Of a stretch of DNA of 64,000 nt, positions 39,407 to 49,565 are shown in pieces. The notes under the pieces were generated by a model. It saw only the letters and a program-made list of their open reading frames with translations, was not told the DNA's origin and searched no databases. Positions within the stretch are counted from its first letter, which is position 1, and every line of letters begins with the position of its first letter. This stretch comes from JADLGL01 sp050184415. Its GTDB lineage: Bacteria; Pseudomonadota; Alphaproteobacteria; Rhizobiales; Kaistiaceae. The DNA is taken from assembly GCA_050184415.1 (NCBI GenBank), contig JBFXAJ010000010.1, forward strand, positions 1 through 64,000. The letters are read 5' to 3'. A program made the translations under genes and the position numbers.

Positions 39407-39847
39407 TTGCTGGTTCGGGACTATTTGCCCACCGCGAGCAAGCGGCTCATCACGCTGACGCCTGACGACACCATCCAGGAGGCGGCGCGTCGGCTCGCGC
39501 CCGCCGGCTTCGATCTCATCGTGATCGTGGACGGTGCGGGGAAGATGATCGGCGTCGTGACGGACAGCGACATCGTGAACTGGGTCGCGACGCACGAGGG
39601 GCAGGCGACGAGGCAGACGAAGGTCTCGACGATCATGTCGACCAAGACGACGAAGTGCCTGCCTTCACAGTCGCTGAGCGATGTCGCCGAACTCGCGCAG
39701 AAGAACGGCCGGAAGCACCTTCCGATCGTCGATGAGAACGAGATCCCGCTCGGCGTGGTCTATGTCCGCGATGCGCTCATGGCGCTCCTCAATGACGCGG
39801 AGATCAACGAGCGCTGGCTCAACGCCTATTTCACGGGCTCGACCTAG
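39407..39847 (+). CDS. CBS-domain pair protein
   Basis: A 146-residue protein made of two CBS motifs: PDDTIQEAARRLAPAGFDLI with VVTDSDIVNWVA, then SLSDVAELAQKNGRKHLPIV with PLGVVYVRDALMALL. Such stand-alone pairs bind adenosine nucleotides and control partners. It starts at TTG with AGGGGAGGA about ten bases upstream. No enzymatic domain and no obvious partner next door. Confidence 0.88.
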   Translation: MLVRDYLPTASKRLITLTPDDTIQEAARRLAPAGFDLIVIVDGAGKMIGVVTDSDIVNWVATHEGQATRQTKVSTIMSTKTTKCLPSQSLSDVAELAQKNGRKHLPIVDENEIPLGVVYVRDALMALLNDAEINERWLNAYFTGST

Positions 39848-39896
39848 GCGGCGTGGAGGCGGGCTCCCGGCAGGAAGGCCGGGAGCACCTTGTGGC

Positions 39897-40298
39897 TCAG
39901 GTGTTGCAGCCGCCGGGGAGGTCCGTCGCGCCGTTGACGATGGTGATCCGTACCGGCGCGACGCCCGCGGCGATCATGTCGATGGCCGAGGCCGCGGCGC
40001 GTGACAGGTCGATCACGCGTCCGCCGGCATAGGGTCCGCGGTCGGTGATCCGGACGCTGACCGAATCTCCGGTGTCGGTCCGGGTGACGTTGACGATGGT
40101 CCCGAAGGGGAGGGTTCGGTGCGCTGCAGTCAGCGAGTTCTGATCAAACCGTTCGCCGGAGGCCGACATTCGGCCCTGGAAGCCCGGGCCGTACCACGAG
40201 GCCATCCCGCATTGGTTGTTTCCGGCGCTTGCCGGTGCGGCAGACAGGCTTGAAAAGGCGAGCGCCAGGGCGCCCATCGTCGCGACTACTCGTTTCAT
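39897..40298 (-). CDS. rlpA: RlpA-like septal-ring lytic transglycosylase family protein
   Basis: A 133-residue secreted double-psi beta-barrel protein. Signal peptide MKRVVATMGALALAFSSLSA to APASA. The RlpA core is intact: GMASWYGPGFQGRMSASGER, TAAHRTLPFGTIVNVTR, VRITDRGPYAGGRVIDLSRA. It lacks the SPOR domain of the longer septal forms and the lipobox cysteine. The two cysteines (NNQCG and GGCNT) may form a disulfide. A CtrA-type box lies 146 bp upstream. Confidence 0.9.
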   Translation of the reverse strand: MKRVVATMGALALAFSSLSAAPASAGNNQCGMASWYGPGFQGRMSASGERFDQNSLTAAHRTLPFGTIVNVTRTDTGDSVSVRITDRGPYAGGRVIDLSRAAASAIDMIAAGVAPVRITIVNGATDLPGGCNT

Positions 40299-40443
40299 CT
40301 ACCCCTCATCGGTTGGCCGGCCGCCGCCTGGCCATGTCCATCGGTTGTCGTTCCCCCAGTCGTTGCGAAGCCGCATTCGCCTGCCGAATCGGGTTGCGAG
40401 GTGGCGAAAACCGCGCGAAATCCGGGCCGGTTGGTAACGTTTG

Positions 40444-40459
40444 TTAACGATTGGTTAAC
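40444..40459. promoter_or_regulatory. CtrA-type binding box
   Basis: TTAA, seven bases, TTAAC: an exact match to the full CtrA consensus of alphaproteobacteria. It lies in the 396-bp gap between divergent rlpA (start at 40298) and nuoA (start at 40695). Cell-cycle control fits rlpA better than complex I. The rest of the gap holds one small terminator-like hairpin and the nuo leader. Confidence 0.55.
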
Positions 40460-40523
40460 GGGGTGACCGCGCGTCGTGCCGGGGCGAAGGCCGTCCGGCG
40501 GGCTGAGCCATCGTCGTCGGCAA

Positions 40524-40545
40524 CAGCCGTAAGGGCTGGTTTTTC
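40524..40545 (+). terminator. Short terminator-like hairpin in the nuoA leader region
   Basis: CAGCC and GGCTG around GTAAG, followed by GTTTTTC. Only a 5-bp stem, so weak. It could end a short upstream transcript or attenuate the nuo operon. Confidence 0.35.
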
Positions 40546-40694
40546 AGATGGTTACGGCCGGCCCATCGCCCGGAACGTCATCCCGGCCGGTGTGGCAAAG
40601 TGAGCATCGACGCGAAGCCGGAAGCCGTGCAAGGATGACCGTTCTGGGGGAGCCCGGCCTGCTGGGGAGCGGGGCGGGATGAGGGAGGCCTCAT

Positions 40695-41060
40695 TTGGAA
40701 GCGCTGCTCGAATCTTACCTTCCGCTCGTCATTTTCGTGGGCGTGGCGATCGTCATCGGCATCGCGCTCCTCGTGACGCCGTTCGTCGTCGCCTACAAGA
40801 ACCCGGACCCCGAGAAGCTGTCGGCCTATGAGTGCGGCTTCAACGCCTTCGACGATGCCCGCATGAAGTTCGACATCAGGTTCTACCTGGTCGCGATCCT
40901 CTTCATCATCTTTGACCTCGAGGTCGCGTTCCTGTTCCCGTGGGCGATCACCTTCGGCGAGCTCGGCTGGTTCGGCTTCTGGTCGATGATGATCTTCCTC
41001 GGCGTCCTCACGATCGGGTTCATCTACGAGTGGAAGAAGGGGGCGCTGGAGTGGGACTGA
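40695..41060 (+). CDS. nuoA: NADH-quinone oxidoreductase subunit A
   Basis: 121 residues, three membrane helices: a first hydrophobic segment, then KNPDPEKLSAYECGFNAFDD with the conserved Cys loop, RFYLVAILFIIFDLEVAFLF and a third helix. First gene of the complex I operon. It starts at TTG, preceded by GAGGGAGG. The stop overlaps the nuoB start by one base. Confidence 0.96.
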   Translation: MEALLESYLPLVIFVGVAIVIGIALLVTPFVVAYKNPDPEKLSAYECGFNAFDDARMKFDIRFYLVAILFIIFDLEVAFLFPWAITFGELGWFGFWSMMIFLGVLTIGFIYEWKKGALEWD

Positions 41061-41632
41061 TGAACGAGCGCGCGACCGCCATTGCCCCGACGCCGCGAGG
41101 CGTCCTCGACCCGAACACCGGTCGGCCGATCGGCGCCGACGATCCGATGTTCCGGGAGATGAACGCCGAGCTCGCCGACAAGGGCTTCCTCGTCACGGCG
41201 ACGGACGAGCTCATCAACTGGGCGCGCACCGGCTCGCTGATGTGGATGACCTTCGGTCTCGCCTGCTGCGCGGTCGAGATGATGCAGATGTCGATGCCGC
41301 GCTACGATGCCGAGCGCTTCGGCTTCGCGCCGCGCGCCTCGCCCCGGCAGTCGGACGTCATGATCGTCGCCGGTACGCTGACCAACAAGATGGCCCCCGC
41401 GCTTCGTAAGGTCTACGACCAGATGCCGGAGCCGCGCTACGTCATCTCGATGGGCTCGTGCGCCAATGGCGGCGGCTACTACCACTATTCCTACGCCGTG
41501 GTCCGCGGCTGCGACCGCATCGTCCCGGTCGACATCTACGTTCCCGGCTGCCCGCCGACGGCGGAGGCCCTCCTCTACGGCGTCCTTCTTCTCCAGAAGA
41601 AGATCCGCCGCACCGGCACCATCGAGCGCTAG
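41060..41632 (+). CDS. nuoB: NADH-quinone oxidoreductase subunit B
   Basis: 190 residues, carrying the N2 iron-sulfur cluster close to the quinone site. The ligand cysteines are visible in FGLACCAVEMM, MGSCANGGGYYHYSY and VDIYVPGCPPTAEALLYG. The first 35 residues are the variable extension. The ATG at 41060 overlaps the nuoA stop. Confidence 0.97.
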   Translation: MNERATAIAPTPRGVLDPNTGRPIGADDPMFREMNAELADKGFLVTATDELINWARTGSLMWMTFGLACCAVEMMQMSMPRYDAERFGFAPRASPRQSDVMIVAGTLTNKMAPALRKVYDQMPEPRYVISMGSCANGGGYYHYSYAVVRGCDRIVPVDIYVPGCPPTAEALLYGVLLLQKKIRRTGTIER

Positions 41633-41643
41633 GCGAGGGGAGC

Positions 41644-42246
41644 ATGGACGAGAGTCTTGCCGACGTTCTCGCGTCGCTGAAGGCGGCACACCCGGCGCGG
41701 CCGATCGAGGGCGCGATCGCGGTGGGCGAGCTCACCGTGACGCTGGAGCTGGCCGACCTGCTGCCGGTGGTGCGCACGCTCCGCGGCGACCCGATGCTGG
41801 GCTTCGTCAGCCTGATCGACATCTGCGGCGTCGACTACCCGAACCGCCCCAGGCGCTTCGAGGTCGTCTACCACCTCCTCAGCCCGACCCAGAACCTCCG
41901 CATCCGGCTCAAGGTCGCGACCGACGAGGACACCGCGGTGTCGTCGCTCGTCCCGATCTTTCCGGCCGCCGACTGGTTCGAGCGCGAGGTGTACGACCTC
42001 TACGGTGTCTTCTTCGACGGCCACCCGGACCTCCGCCGCATCCTCACGGATTACGGCTTCGAGGGTTATCCGCTGCGGAAGGATTTTCCGCTGACTGGGT
42101 ACGTCGAGGTCCATTACGACGACCTCCAGCGCCGCGTCGTGTACGACAAGGTCGTCCTGCCGCAAGAGTATAGAGACTTCGATTTCCTCTCGCCTAGGGA
42201 GGGGACCGAATATTTGCACCCGGGCGACGAGAAGAAGAGCAACTGA
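41644..42246 (+). CDS. nuoC: NADH-quinone oxidoreductase subunit C
   Basis: 200 residues, peripheral arm subunit (30 kDa). FEVVYHLLSPTQNLRIRLKV, FPAADWFEREVYDLYGVFF and HPDLRRILTDYGFEGYPLRK are classic. Separate from NuoD, as in alphaproteobacteria and mitochondria. AGGGGAG precedes the ATG. Confidence 0.97.
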   Translation: MDESLADVLASLKAAHPARPIEGAIAVGELTVTLELADLLPVVRTLRGDPMLGFVSLIDICGVDYPNRPRRFEVVYHLLSPTQNLRIRLKVATDEDTAVSSLVPIFPAADWFEREVYDLYGVFFDGHPDLRRILTDYGFEGYPLRKDFPLTGYVEVHYDDLQRRVVYDKVVLPQEYRDFDFLSPREGTEYLHPGDEKKSN

Positions 42247-42251
42247 CGCCG

Positions 42252-43442
42252 ATGCCAGAGACCGACGTCCGCAATTTCACGATCAAATTCGGCCCGCAGC
42301 ACCCGTCGGCACACGGCGTTCTGAGGTTGGTGCTGGAACTGGATGGCGAGATCGTGGAACGCGTCGATCCGCATATCGGCCTGCTCCATCGCGGCACCGA
42401 GAAGCTGATCGAATCCAAGACCTACCTTCAGGCGTTGCCCTATTTCGACCGGCTCGACTATGTCGCGCCGATGAATCAGGAGCATGCCTGGGCGCTGGCG
42501 ATCGAGAAGCTCGCCGACGTGAAGGTGCCGTATCGCGGGCAGCTCATCCGCGTCCTCTACTCCGAGATCGGCCGCATCCTCTCGCACATGCTCAATGTCA
42601 CCACGCAGGCGCTCGACGTCGGCGCGCTGACGCCGCCGCTCTGGGGCTTTGAAGAGCGCGAGAAGCTGATGGTGTTCTACGAGCGCGCCTCGGGGAGCCG
42701 GATGCACTCGGCCTATTTCCGGCCGGGCGGCGTCCACCAGGACCTGCCCGACCAGCTTGTCGAGGACATCGGCAATTGGGTCGAGCCGTTCTACAAAGTC
42801 TGCGACGACATCGACAACCTCCTCACCGGCAACCGCATCTTCAAGCAGCGCAACGTTGACATCGGCGTGGTGAAGCTCGACGACGCGTGGAAATGGGGTT
42901 TTTCAGGCGTCATGGTCCGCGGCTCGGGCGCCGCGTGGGACCTTCGCCGCTCCCAGCCTTATGAGTGCTACTCGGACCTCGAATTCGAGATCCCGATCGG
43001 CAAGAACGGCGATTGCTTCGACCGTTATCTCATCCGCATGGAGGAGATGCGGCAGTCGGCGAACATCATGCGCCAGTGCGTGGATCTCCTGATGTCGGAG
43101 AAGGGCCGCGGGCCGGTGTCGTCGAAGGACGGCAAGGTGGTGCCGCCGAAGCGGGCCGAGATGAAGCGCTCGATGGAAGCGCTCATTCATCACTTCAAGC
43201 TCTATACCGAAGGGTTCCACGTCCCGGCCGGCGAGGTTTACGCGGCCGTCGAGGCGCCCAAGGGCGAGTTCGGCGTCTATCTTGTGTCCGACGGATCGAA
43301 TCGGCCGTACCGGGCGAAGATCCGCGCTCCCGGCTTCCCGCACCTTGCGGCGATGGACGTGATGTGCCGCGGCCACATGCTGGCGGACGTGTCGGCCATC
43401 CTCGGCTCGCTCGACGTTGTGTTCGGGGAGATCGACCGCTAG
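42252..43442 (+). CDS. nuoD: NADH-quinone oxidoreductase subunit D
   Basis: 396 residues, the 49-kDa subunit forming the quinone pocket with NuoB. FGPQHPSAHGVLRLVLELDG, DPHIGLLHRGTEKLIE, the quinone-head histidine and tyrosine regions and the final IRAPGFPHLAAMDVMCRGHM are all present. The operon is then interrupted by a 394-bp gap before nuoE. Confidence 0.97.
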   Translation: MPETDVRNFTIKFGPQHPSAHGVLRLVLELDGEIVERVDPHIGLLHRGTEKLIESKTYLQALPYFDRLDYVAPMNQEHAWALAIEKLADVKVPYRGQLIRVLYSEIGRILSHMLNVTTQALDVGALTPPLWGFEEREKLMVFYERASGSRMHSAYFRPGGVHQDLPDQLVEDIGNWVEPFYKVCDDIDNLLTGNRIFKQRNVDIGVVKLDDAWKWGFSGVMVRGSGAAWDLRRSQPYECYSDLEFEIPIGKNGDCFDRYLIRMEEMRQSANIMRQCVDLLMSEKGRGPVSSKDGKVVPPKRAEMKRSMEALIHHFKLYTEGFHVPAGEVYAAVEAPKGEFGVYLVSDGSNRPYRAKIRAPGFPHLAAMDVMCRGHMLADVSAILGSLDVVFGEIDR

Positions 43443-43836
43443 CGGAGCGCTGCGTTTCCCGCGGGAAACGCGCGACAAATGGTACCCTTGGGGCTGCTCG
43501 ACAGCGCCGCTCCGAGGTGAATAGATGAACGGGTTCGGAGGGGATTGTCGAGGGGACGGACTGGGGCGACGGTGGGTCGGCGGCGGTGGGAAACGTCGTC
43601 GGGCCGCTCGGGAGGCAGGTGTTGATCGCCCGTGGCTGAGGGCAGTCCGGGTGCCGGCCGCAAACGCGCCTCGGCATGCCGCGTGGTGACGCGGCAGCCA
43701 GATTTCGACAATGAGAGAAGACGTCAGGACGGGGGAACCGTTGTCTGCAGCATCGAGCGTCTCCGCGGGGCGGAACAGGATCGGCGGCCGTAGCGGCTGC
43801 CGTCCGTCCGCCGCGTCCTTGATCGGGAAGCACTGA
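43443..43836. other. 394-bp gap inside the nuo operon
   Basis: No convincing gene. Just after nuoD stands a perfect 20-bp palindrome, GCGTTTCCCGCGGGAAACGC (43452-43471), without a T-run. A 55-codon frame near 43525 (starting MNGFGGDCRG) is low-complexity and unlikely to be a gene. The long untranslated stretch may contain an RNA-processing site or a second promoter for nuoE-N. Confidence 0.6.
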
Positions 43837-44748
43837 ATGTCCGTCCGCCGCCTCGCCGAAGAGCAGCCGCCGAGCTTCGCGTTCACCCAGGACAACCGGG
43901 CGAAGGTCGATCGCGAGATCGCGAAATATCCGGCCGGCCGCCAGGCCTCGGCGGTGATCGGCGCGCTTTACGTAGCGCAGTCGCAGGGTGGTGGCTGGCT
44001 GCCCGAGCCGGCGATCCGGCATGTTGCCGAGATCCTCGACATGCCGTTCATCCGCGTGCTCGAGGTCGCGACCTTCTACACGATGTTCAACCTCCACCCG
44101 GTGGGGCGGAAGGCGCACATCCAGGTCTGCGGCACCACGCCGTGCATGCTGCGCGGCGCCGAGGCGCTCAAGCAGGTGTGCCGCGACCGCATCCATCCCG
44201 AGCAGGACCACGTCTCCGAGAACGGCGATTTCTCGTGGATCGAGGTCGAGTGCGCCGGCGCCTGCGTGAACGCGCCGATGGTTCAGATCGAGGCCGACAC
44301 CTTCGAGGACCTCACGGTCGAGAGCTTCAACCGGCTGATTGACGACATCGCGGCCGGCCGCCCGCTGCGGCCCGGCCCGCAGATCGACCGGCACTACGCC
44401 GAGCCGGTCGGGGGCGGCACGACGCTGCAGTCGCCGGGTCTCTACGGGCAGGCGACCGCACGCGCGCCGGAACCGGTCGCCACGCCGGCGAATTCCGACG
44501 ATGCGAAGCCGGCCGGCATTGCCGGGCCGCGCGGCGGCAAGGCGGACGATCTCACGGTGATCTCGGGCATCGGCCCCAAGATCGAGAAGACCCTCCACGA
44601 TCTCGGCATTTTCCATTTCGACCAGATCGCGGCGTGGAGCCCGGCCGAGGTCAACTGGGTGAGCGTGCACCTCGCGTTCCCGGGGCGGATCGCGCGCGAG
44701 GATTGGGTAGGGCAGGCCAGGAAACTGGCCGTGTCGGAGCGGAGCTGA
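43837..44748 (+). CDS. nuoE: NADH-quinone oxidoreductase subunit E with C-terminal helix-hairpin-helix
   Basis: 303 residues. The thioredoxin-like [2Fe-2S] domain (N1a) occupies about 1-175, with cysteines in QVCGTTPCML and ECAGACVNAP. An Ala/Pro linker leads to a helix-hairpin-helix-like tail (about 240-300: DDLTVISGIGPKIEKTLHDL, then GIFHFDQIAAWSPAEV). This extension is a known rhizobial feature; its role is unknown. Confidence 0.96.
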   Translation: MSVRRLAEEQPPSFAFTQDNRAKVDREIAKYPAGRQASAVIGALYVAQSQGGGWLPEPAIRHVAEILDMPFIRVLEVATFYTMFNLHPVGRKAHIQVCGTTPCMLRGAEALKQVCRDRIHPEQDHVSENGDFSWIEVECAGACVNAPMVQIEADTFEDLTVESFNRLIDDIAAGRPLRPGPQIDRHYAEPVGGGTTLQSPGLYGQATARAPEPVATPANSDDAKPAGIAGPRGGKADDLTVISGIGPKIEKTLHDLGIFHFDQIAAWSPAEVNWVSVHLAFPGRIAREDWVGQARKLAVSERS

Positions 44749-44751
44749 TCG

Positions 44752-46053
<1,302 letters not shown>

Positions 46054-46061
46054 GGCGGCCG

Positions 46062-46415
46062 ATGAAGTTCCACGAGCAGAGAGAGCGGCTCGAGGTGACG
46101 AAGAGCGACCTGTCGGGATCGCGCTTCGACAATGTCGCCTTCTCCGGCTGCGTGTTCGAGAACGTGAACCTGTCCGGCGCCACCTATCACGACGTCAATC
46201 TGTCGGGCTCGTCGTTCGATGACGTGAATCTCTCCGGCTGGCGGATCGGCAACGCGAACCTGTCCGGCGTGCGCATCGAGAACGCGACGCTCGCCGGCGC
46301 TTCGATCACGGGGAGCCGGCTGCAGGGCATGACGATCAATGGGATCCTGGTGACGGATCTCCTCGCCGCGTGGGAAGCGCGTGGCGCGGAAGGTGGAGCG
46401 AAGGCCGCAGAATGA
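46062..46415 (+). CDS. Pentapeptide-repeat protein inside the nuo operon
   Basis: 117 residues folding as a right-handed quadrilateral beta-helix. From about residue 15 to 90 the A(D/N)LXX-like pattern repeats, with NLSG recurring about every ten residues (NVNLSGATYH, NLSGSSFDDV, NLSGWRIGNA, NLSGVRIENA). It sits 8 bp after nuoF and its stop overlaps the nuoG start (ATGA), so it is co-translated with complex I subunits. Pentapeptide proteins can mimic DNA or act as spacers; an assembly or accessory role here is inference. It is not a canonical nuo gene. Confidence 0.88.
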   Translation: MKFHEQRERLEVTKSDLSGSRFDNVAFSGCVFENVNLSGATYHDVNLSGSSFDDVNLSGWRIGNANLSGVRIENATLAGASITGSRLQGMTINGILVTDLLAAWEARGAEGGAKAAE

Positions 46416-48505
46416 CCATCGTTCGCGTCAACGGCATCGAAGTCGACGTGCCGCCGGACTACACGCTGCTCCAGGCGGCGGAGATGGCTGGCGCCGAGGT
46501 GCCGCGCTTCTGCTTCCACGAGCGCCTCTCGATCGCCGGCAATTGCCGCATGTGCCTCGTCGAACTCAAGGGCGCGCCGAAGCCGGTCGCGTCCTGCGCG
46601 TGGAACGTGCGCGATTGCCGCCCGGGTCCGAACGGCGAGCCGCCCGAGATCGTCACCCGCTCCAAGCTGGTCAAGAAGGCCCGCGAAGGGGTGATGGAGT
46701 TCCTGCTGATCAACCATCCGCTCGACTGCCCGATCTGCGACCAGGGCGGCGAGTGCGATCTGCAGGACCAGGCGATGGCCTACGGCATCGACAAGAACCG
46801 CTACGCCGAGAACAAGCGCGCGGTCGAGGACAAGTATCTCGGCCCGCTCGTGAAGACGTCGATGAACCGCTGCATCCACTGCACGCGATGCGTCCGTTTC
46901 GCGACGGAGGTCGCCGGCGTGCCGGAGCTCGGCGCGACCGGCCGCGGCGAGGACATGGAGATCACGACCTATCTCGAGACGGCGATGACCTCCGAGATGC
47001 AGGGCAACGTCATCGACCTCTGCCCGGTCGGCGCGCTGACCTCGAAGCCCTACGCCTTCCAGGCGCGGCCCTGGGAGCTGATCAAGACCGAGACCATCGA
47101 CGTCATGGACGCGGTCGGCTCCAACATCCGCGTCGACACCCGCGGCCGCGAGGTGATGCGCATCCTGCCGCGCCTCAACGAGGCGGTGAACGAGGAGTGG
47201 ATCTCCGACAAGACCCGCTTCGTGTGGGACGGCCTTCGGACGCAGCGGCTCGACCAGCCCTTCGACCGTGGCACCGACGGCCGCCTTCGTCCGACCCGGT
47301 GGAGCAATGCCTTCGCGACCATCCGGCTCGCACTGGCGGGAGTTCCGGGCAACCAGATCGGCGCGATCGCCGGCGACCTTGCGACCGTCGAAGAGATGTA
47401 CGCGCTCAAGGCGCTGATGAATTCGCTCGGCTCGACCAATATCGACTGCCGCCAGGACGGCGCCGCGCTCGATCCGTCGCTCGGTCGCGCGTCGTACATC
47501 TTCAATCCGGGCATTGCCGGCATCGAGAATGCCGACGCGATCCTCATCATCGGCTCCGACCCGCGCCACGAGGCGCCGATCGTCAATGCCCGCATCCGCA
47601 AGCGCTGGCGCCGCGGCGCGGTCGCGATCGGCCTGATCGGCGACGCCGTCGACCTGACCTACCGCTACGATCATCTCGGCGCCGGCGCCGATACGCTGGC
47701 GCAGCTCGCCTCGGGCGAGCATCCGTTCGCCGAAGTGCTCCGCGGCGCCAAGCGTCCGGTGATCATCGTCGGGCAGGGCGCGCTGTCGCGGCCCGACGGC
47801 GCTGCAGTTCTCGCCGCCGCCGCCAAGCTTGCCGCCGATGGTGCCCGTGACGAAGGCTGGAACGGCCTTGCCGTCCTCCACACCGCCGCCGCCCGCGTCG
47901 GCGGGCTCGACATCGGCTTCGTCCCGCGCGACGGCGGCCTCTCGACGAATGGCATGATCGCGGCCGCCGGCCGTGGCGACCTCAAGGTGCTGTTCCTGCT
48001 CGGTGCCGACGAGATCGACACGTCCGCGCTCGGCAATGCCTTCGTCGTCTATATCGGCAGCCATGGCGACGCGGGTGCGCTGCGTGCCGACGTCGTGCTC
48101 GCCGGCGCGGCCTACACCGAGAAGAGCGGGACGCTCGTCAACACCGAAGGGCGCGTGCAGCGCCTGAAGCGCGCCGCTTTCCCGCCGGGCGATGCCCGCG
48201 AAGACTGGGCCGTCCTCCGCGCCCTGTCCGAGGCGCTCGGCAAGCGGCTGCCGTTCGATTCGCTTGGCGAGCTGCGGAGCCGTGTCGTCGCCGACCATCC
48301 GCTGCTCGGCGACGAGGACCGTCTCACGCCCGAGCCGGCATCGGCGCTCGACAGCATCAGGAACGGCGGCACCGGACTCGGCCGCGAGCGCTTCCGGAAT
48401 GCGGTGCGCGACTTCTATTTCACCAATCCGATCGCCCGCGCCTCGGCCGTCATGGCCGAATGCTCGGCGATCGCGGCCGGCCGCGTGGCCGAGGCGGCGG
48501 AGTAG
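46412..48505 (+). CDS. nuoG: NADH-quinone oxidoreductase subunit G
   Basis: 697 residues. The N-terminal [2Fe-2S] ferredoxin domain (FCFHERLSIAGNCRMCLVEL), the His-ligated cluster (HPLDCPICDQGGECDLQDQA), the next [4Fe-4S] (NRCIHCTRCVRF) and the molybdopterin-like domain are all present. The last part has lost cofactor binding, as is usual. The ATG at 46412 overlaps the pentapeptide gene's stop. Confidence 0.97.
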   Translation: MTIVRVNGIEVDVPPDYTLLQAAEMAGAEVPRFCFHERLSIAGNCRMCLVELKGAPKPVASCAWNVRDCRPGPNGEPPEIVTRSKLVKKAREGVMEFLLINHPLDCPICDQGGECDLQDQAMAYGIDKNRYAENKRAVEDKYLGPLVKTSMNRCIHCTRCVRFATEVAGVPELGATGRGEDMEITTYLETAMTSEMQGNVIDLCPVGALTSKPYAFQARPWELIKTETIDVMDAVGSNIRVDTRGREVMRILPRLNEAVNEEWISDKTRFVWDGLRTQRLDQPFDRGTDGRLRPTRWSNAFATIRLALAGVPGNQIGAIAGDLATVEEMYALKALMNSLGSTNIDCRQDGAALDPSLGRASYIFNPGIAGIENADAILIIGSDPRHEAPIVNARIRKRWRRGAVAIGLIGDAVDLTYRYDHLGAGADTLAQLASGEHPFAEVLRGAKRPVIIVGQGALSRPDGAAVLAAAAKLAADGARDEGWNGLAVLHTAAARVGGLDIGFVPRDGGLSTNGMIAAAGRGDLKVLFLLGADEIDTSALGNAFVVYIGSHGDAGALRADVVLAGAAYTEKSGTLVNTEGRVQRLKRAAFPPGDAREDWAVLRALSEALGKRLPFDSLGELRSRVVADHPLLGDEDRLTPEPASALDSIRNGGTGLGRERFRNAVRDFYFTNPIARASAVMAECSAIAAGRVAEAAE

Positions 48506-48508
48506 GGG

Positions 48509-49552
48509 ATGAGCTTCTGGGACGCCTATTTCTGGCCGGGTCTGTGGATGGCGCTCATCAGCGTCATCTCCATCGTCGTCCTCCTCGTCTTCATCGCCTT
48601 CGTCCTCTACGGCGACCGCAAGATCTGGGCGGCGGTGCAATCGCGCCGCGGTCCGAACGTCGTCGGCCCCTTCGGCCTGTTCCAGTCCTTCGCCGACCTG
48701 ATCAAGTTCGTGCTCAAGGAGCCGATCATCCCGGCCAGCGCGAACAAGGGCGTGTTCCTCCTGGCCCCGCTGGTCTCCACCGCGCTCGCCGTCTCCGCCT
48801 GGGCGGTGGTGCCGATCGCCGATGGCTGGGTGATCGCCGACATCAATGTCGGCATCCTCTTCATCTTCGCGATCTCGTCGCTCGCCGTTTACGGCGTCAT
48901 CATGGGCGGCTGGGCGTCGAACTCGAAATACCCGTTCCTCGGCGCGCTCCGCTCGGCGGCGCAGATGGTGTCCTACGAAGTCTCGATCGGCTTCGTCATC
49001 ATCACCGTCTTGCTGGTGGTCGGCTCGCTGAACCTCACCGACATCGTCTATGCGCAGCAGGACGGCCTGGGCACCCGCCTCGGGCTGGCGCCGAGCCTCC
49101 TCGACTGGCACTGGCTCGCGCTGTTCCCGATGTTCGTCGTGTTCTTCATCTCGGCGCTCGCCGAGACGAACCGGCCGCCCTTCGACCTGCCGGAAGCTGA
49201 GTCCGAGCTCGTCGCCGGCTTCATGACCGAATACTCGTCGACGCCCTACGTCATGTTCATGCTGGGCGAGTACGTGGTCATCGTCCTCATGTGCGCGCTG
49301 GGGACGATCCTCTTCCTCGGCGGCTGGCTGCCGCCGCTCGACGTGGCGTGGCTGAACTGGGTGCCGGGCGTCATCTGGTTCCTCCTGAAACTCCTGTTCA
49401 TGTTCTTCCTGTTCGCGATGGTGAAGGCGATCGTGCCGCGCTACCGCTACGACCAGCTCATGCGCCTCGGCTGGAAGGTCTTTTTGCCTTTGTCGCTGGT
49501 GATGGTCGTTGTCGTTGCCGCGGTGCTGCAGCTCACCGGCTGGGCGCCTTAG
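48509..49552 (+). CDS. nuoH: NADH-quinone oxidoreductase subunit H
   Basis: 347 residues, eight membrane helices, at the junction of both arms of complex I. GDRKIWAAVQSRRGPNVVGP, FGLFQSFADLIKFVLKE and the charged loop ETNRPPFDLPEAESELVAGF are diagnostic. It starts 3 bp after nuoG. Confidence 0.97.
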   Translation: MSFWDAYFWPGLWMALISVISIVVLLVFIAFVLYGDRKIWAAVQSRRGPNVVGPFGLFQSFADLIKFVLKEPIIPASANKGVFLLAPLVSTALAVSAWAVVPIADGWVIADINVGILFIFAISSLAVYGVIMGGWASNSKYPFLGALRSAAQMVSYEVSIGFVIITVLLVVGSLNLTDIVYAQQDGLGTRLGLAPSLLDWHWLALFPMFVVFFISALAETNRPPFDLPEAESELVAGFMTEYSSTPYVMFMLGEYVVIVLMCALGTILFLGGWLPPLDVAWLNWVPGVIWFLLKLLFMFFLFAMVKAIVPRYRYDQLMRLGWKVFLPLSLVMVVVVAAVLQLTGWAP

Positions 49553-49565
49553 AGGGGAGGGCGAG

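Noticed and set aside
43525..43690. A 55-codon frame in the nuoD-nuoE gap
   Set aside because: Gly/Arg-rich, no hydrophobic core, weak ribosome-binding site and no likeness to known small nuo-associated proteins.
46187..49111. A 974-codon open frame on the minus strand opposite nuoG and nuoH
   Set aside because: It is the antisense shadow of conserved complex I genes, with low-complexity charged sequence and no domain.
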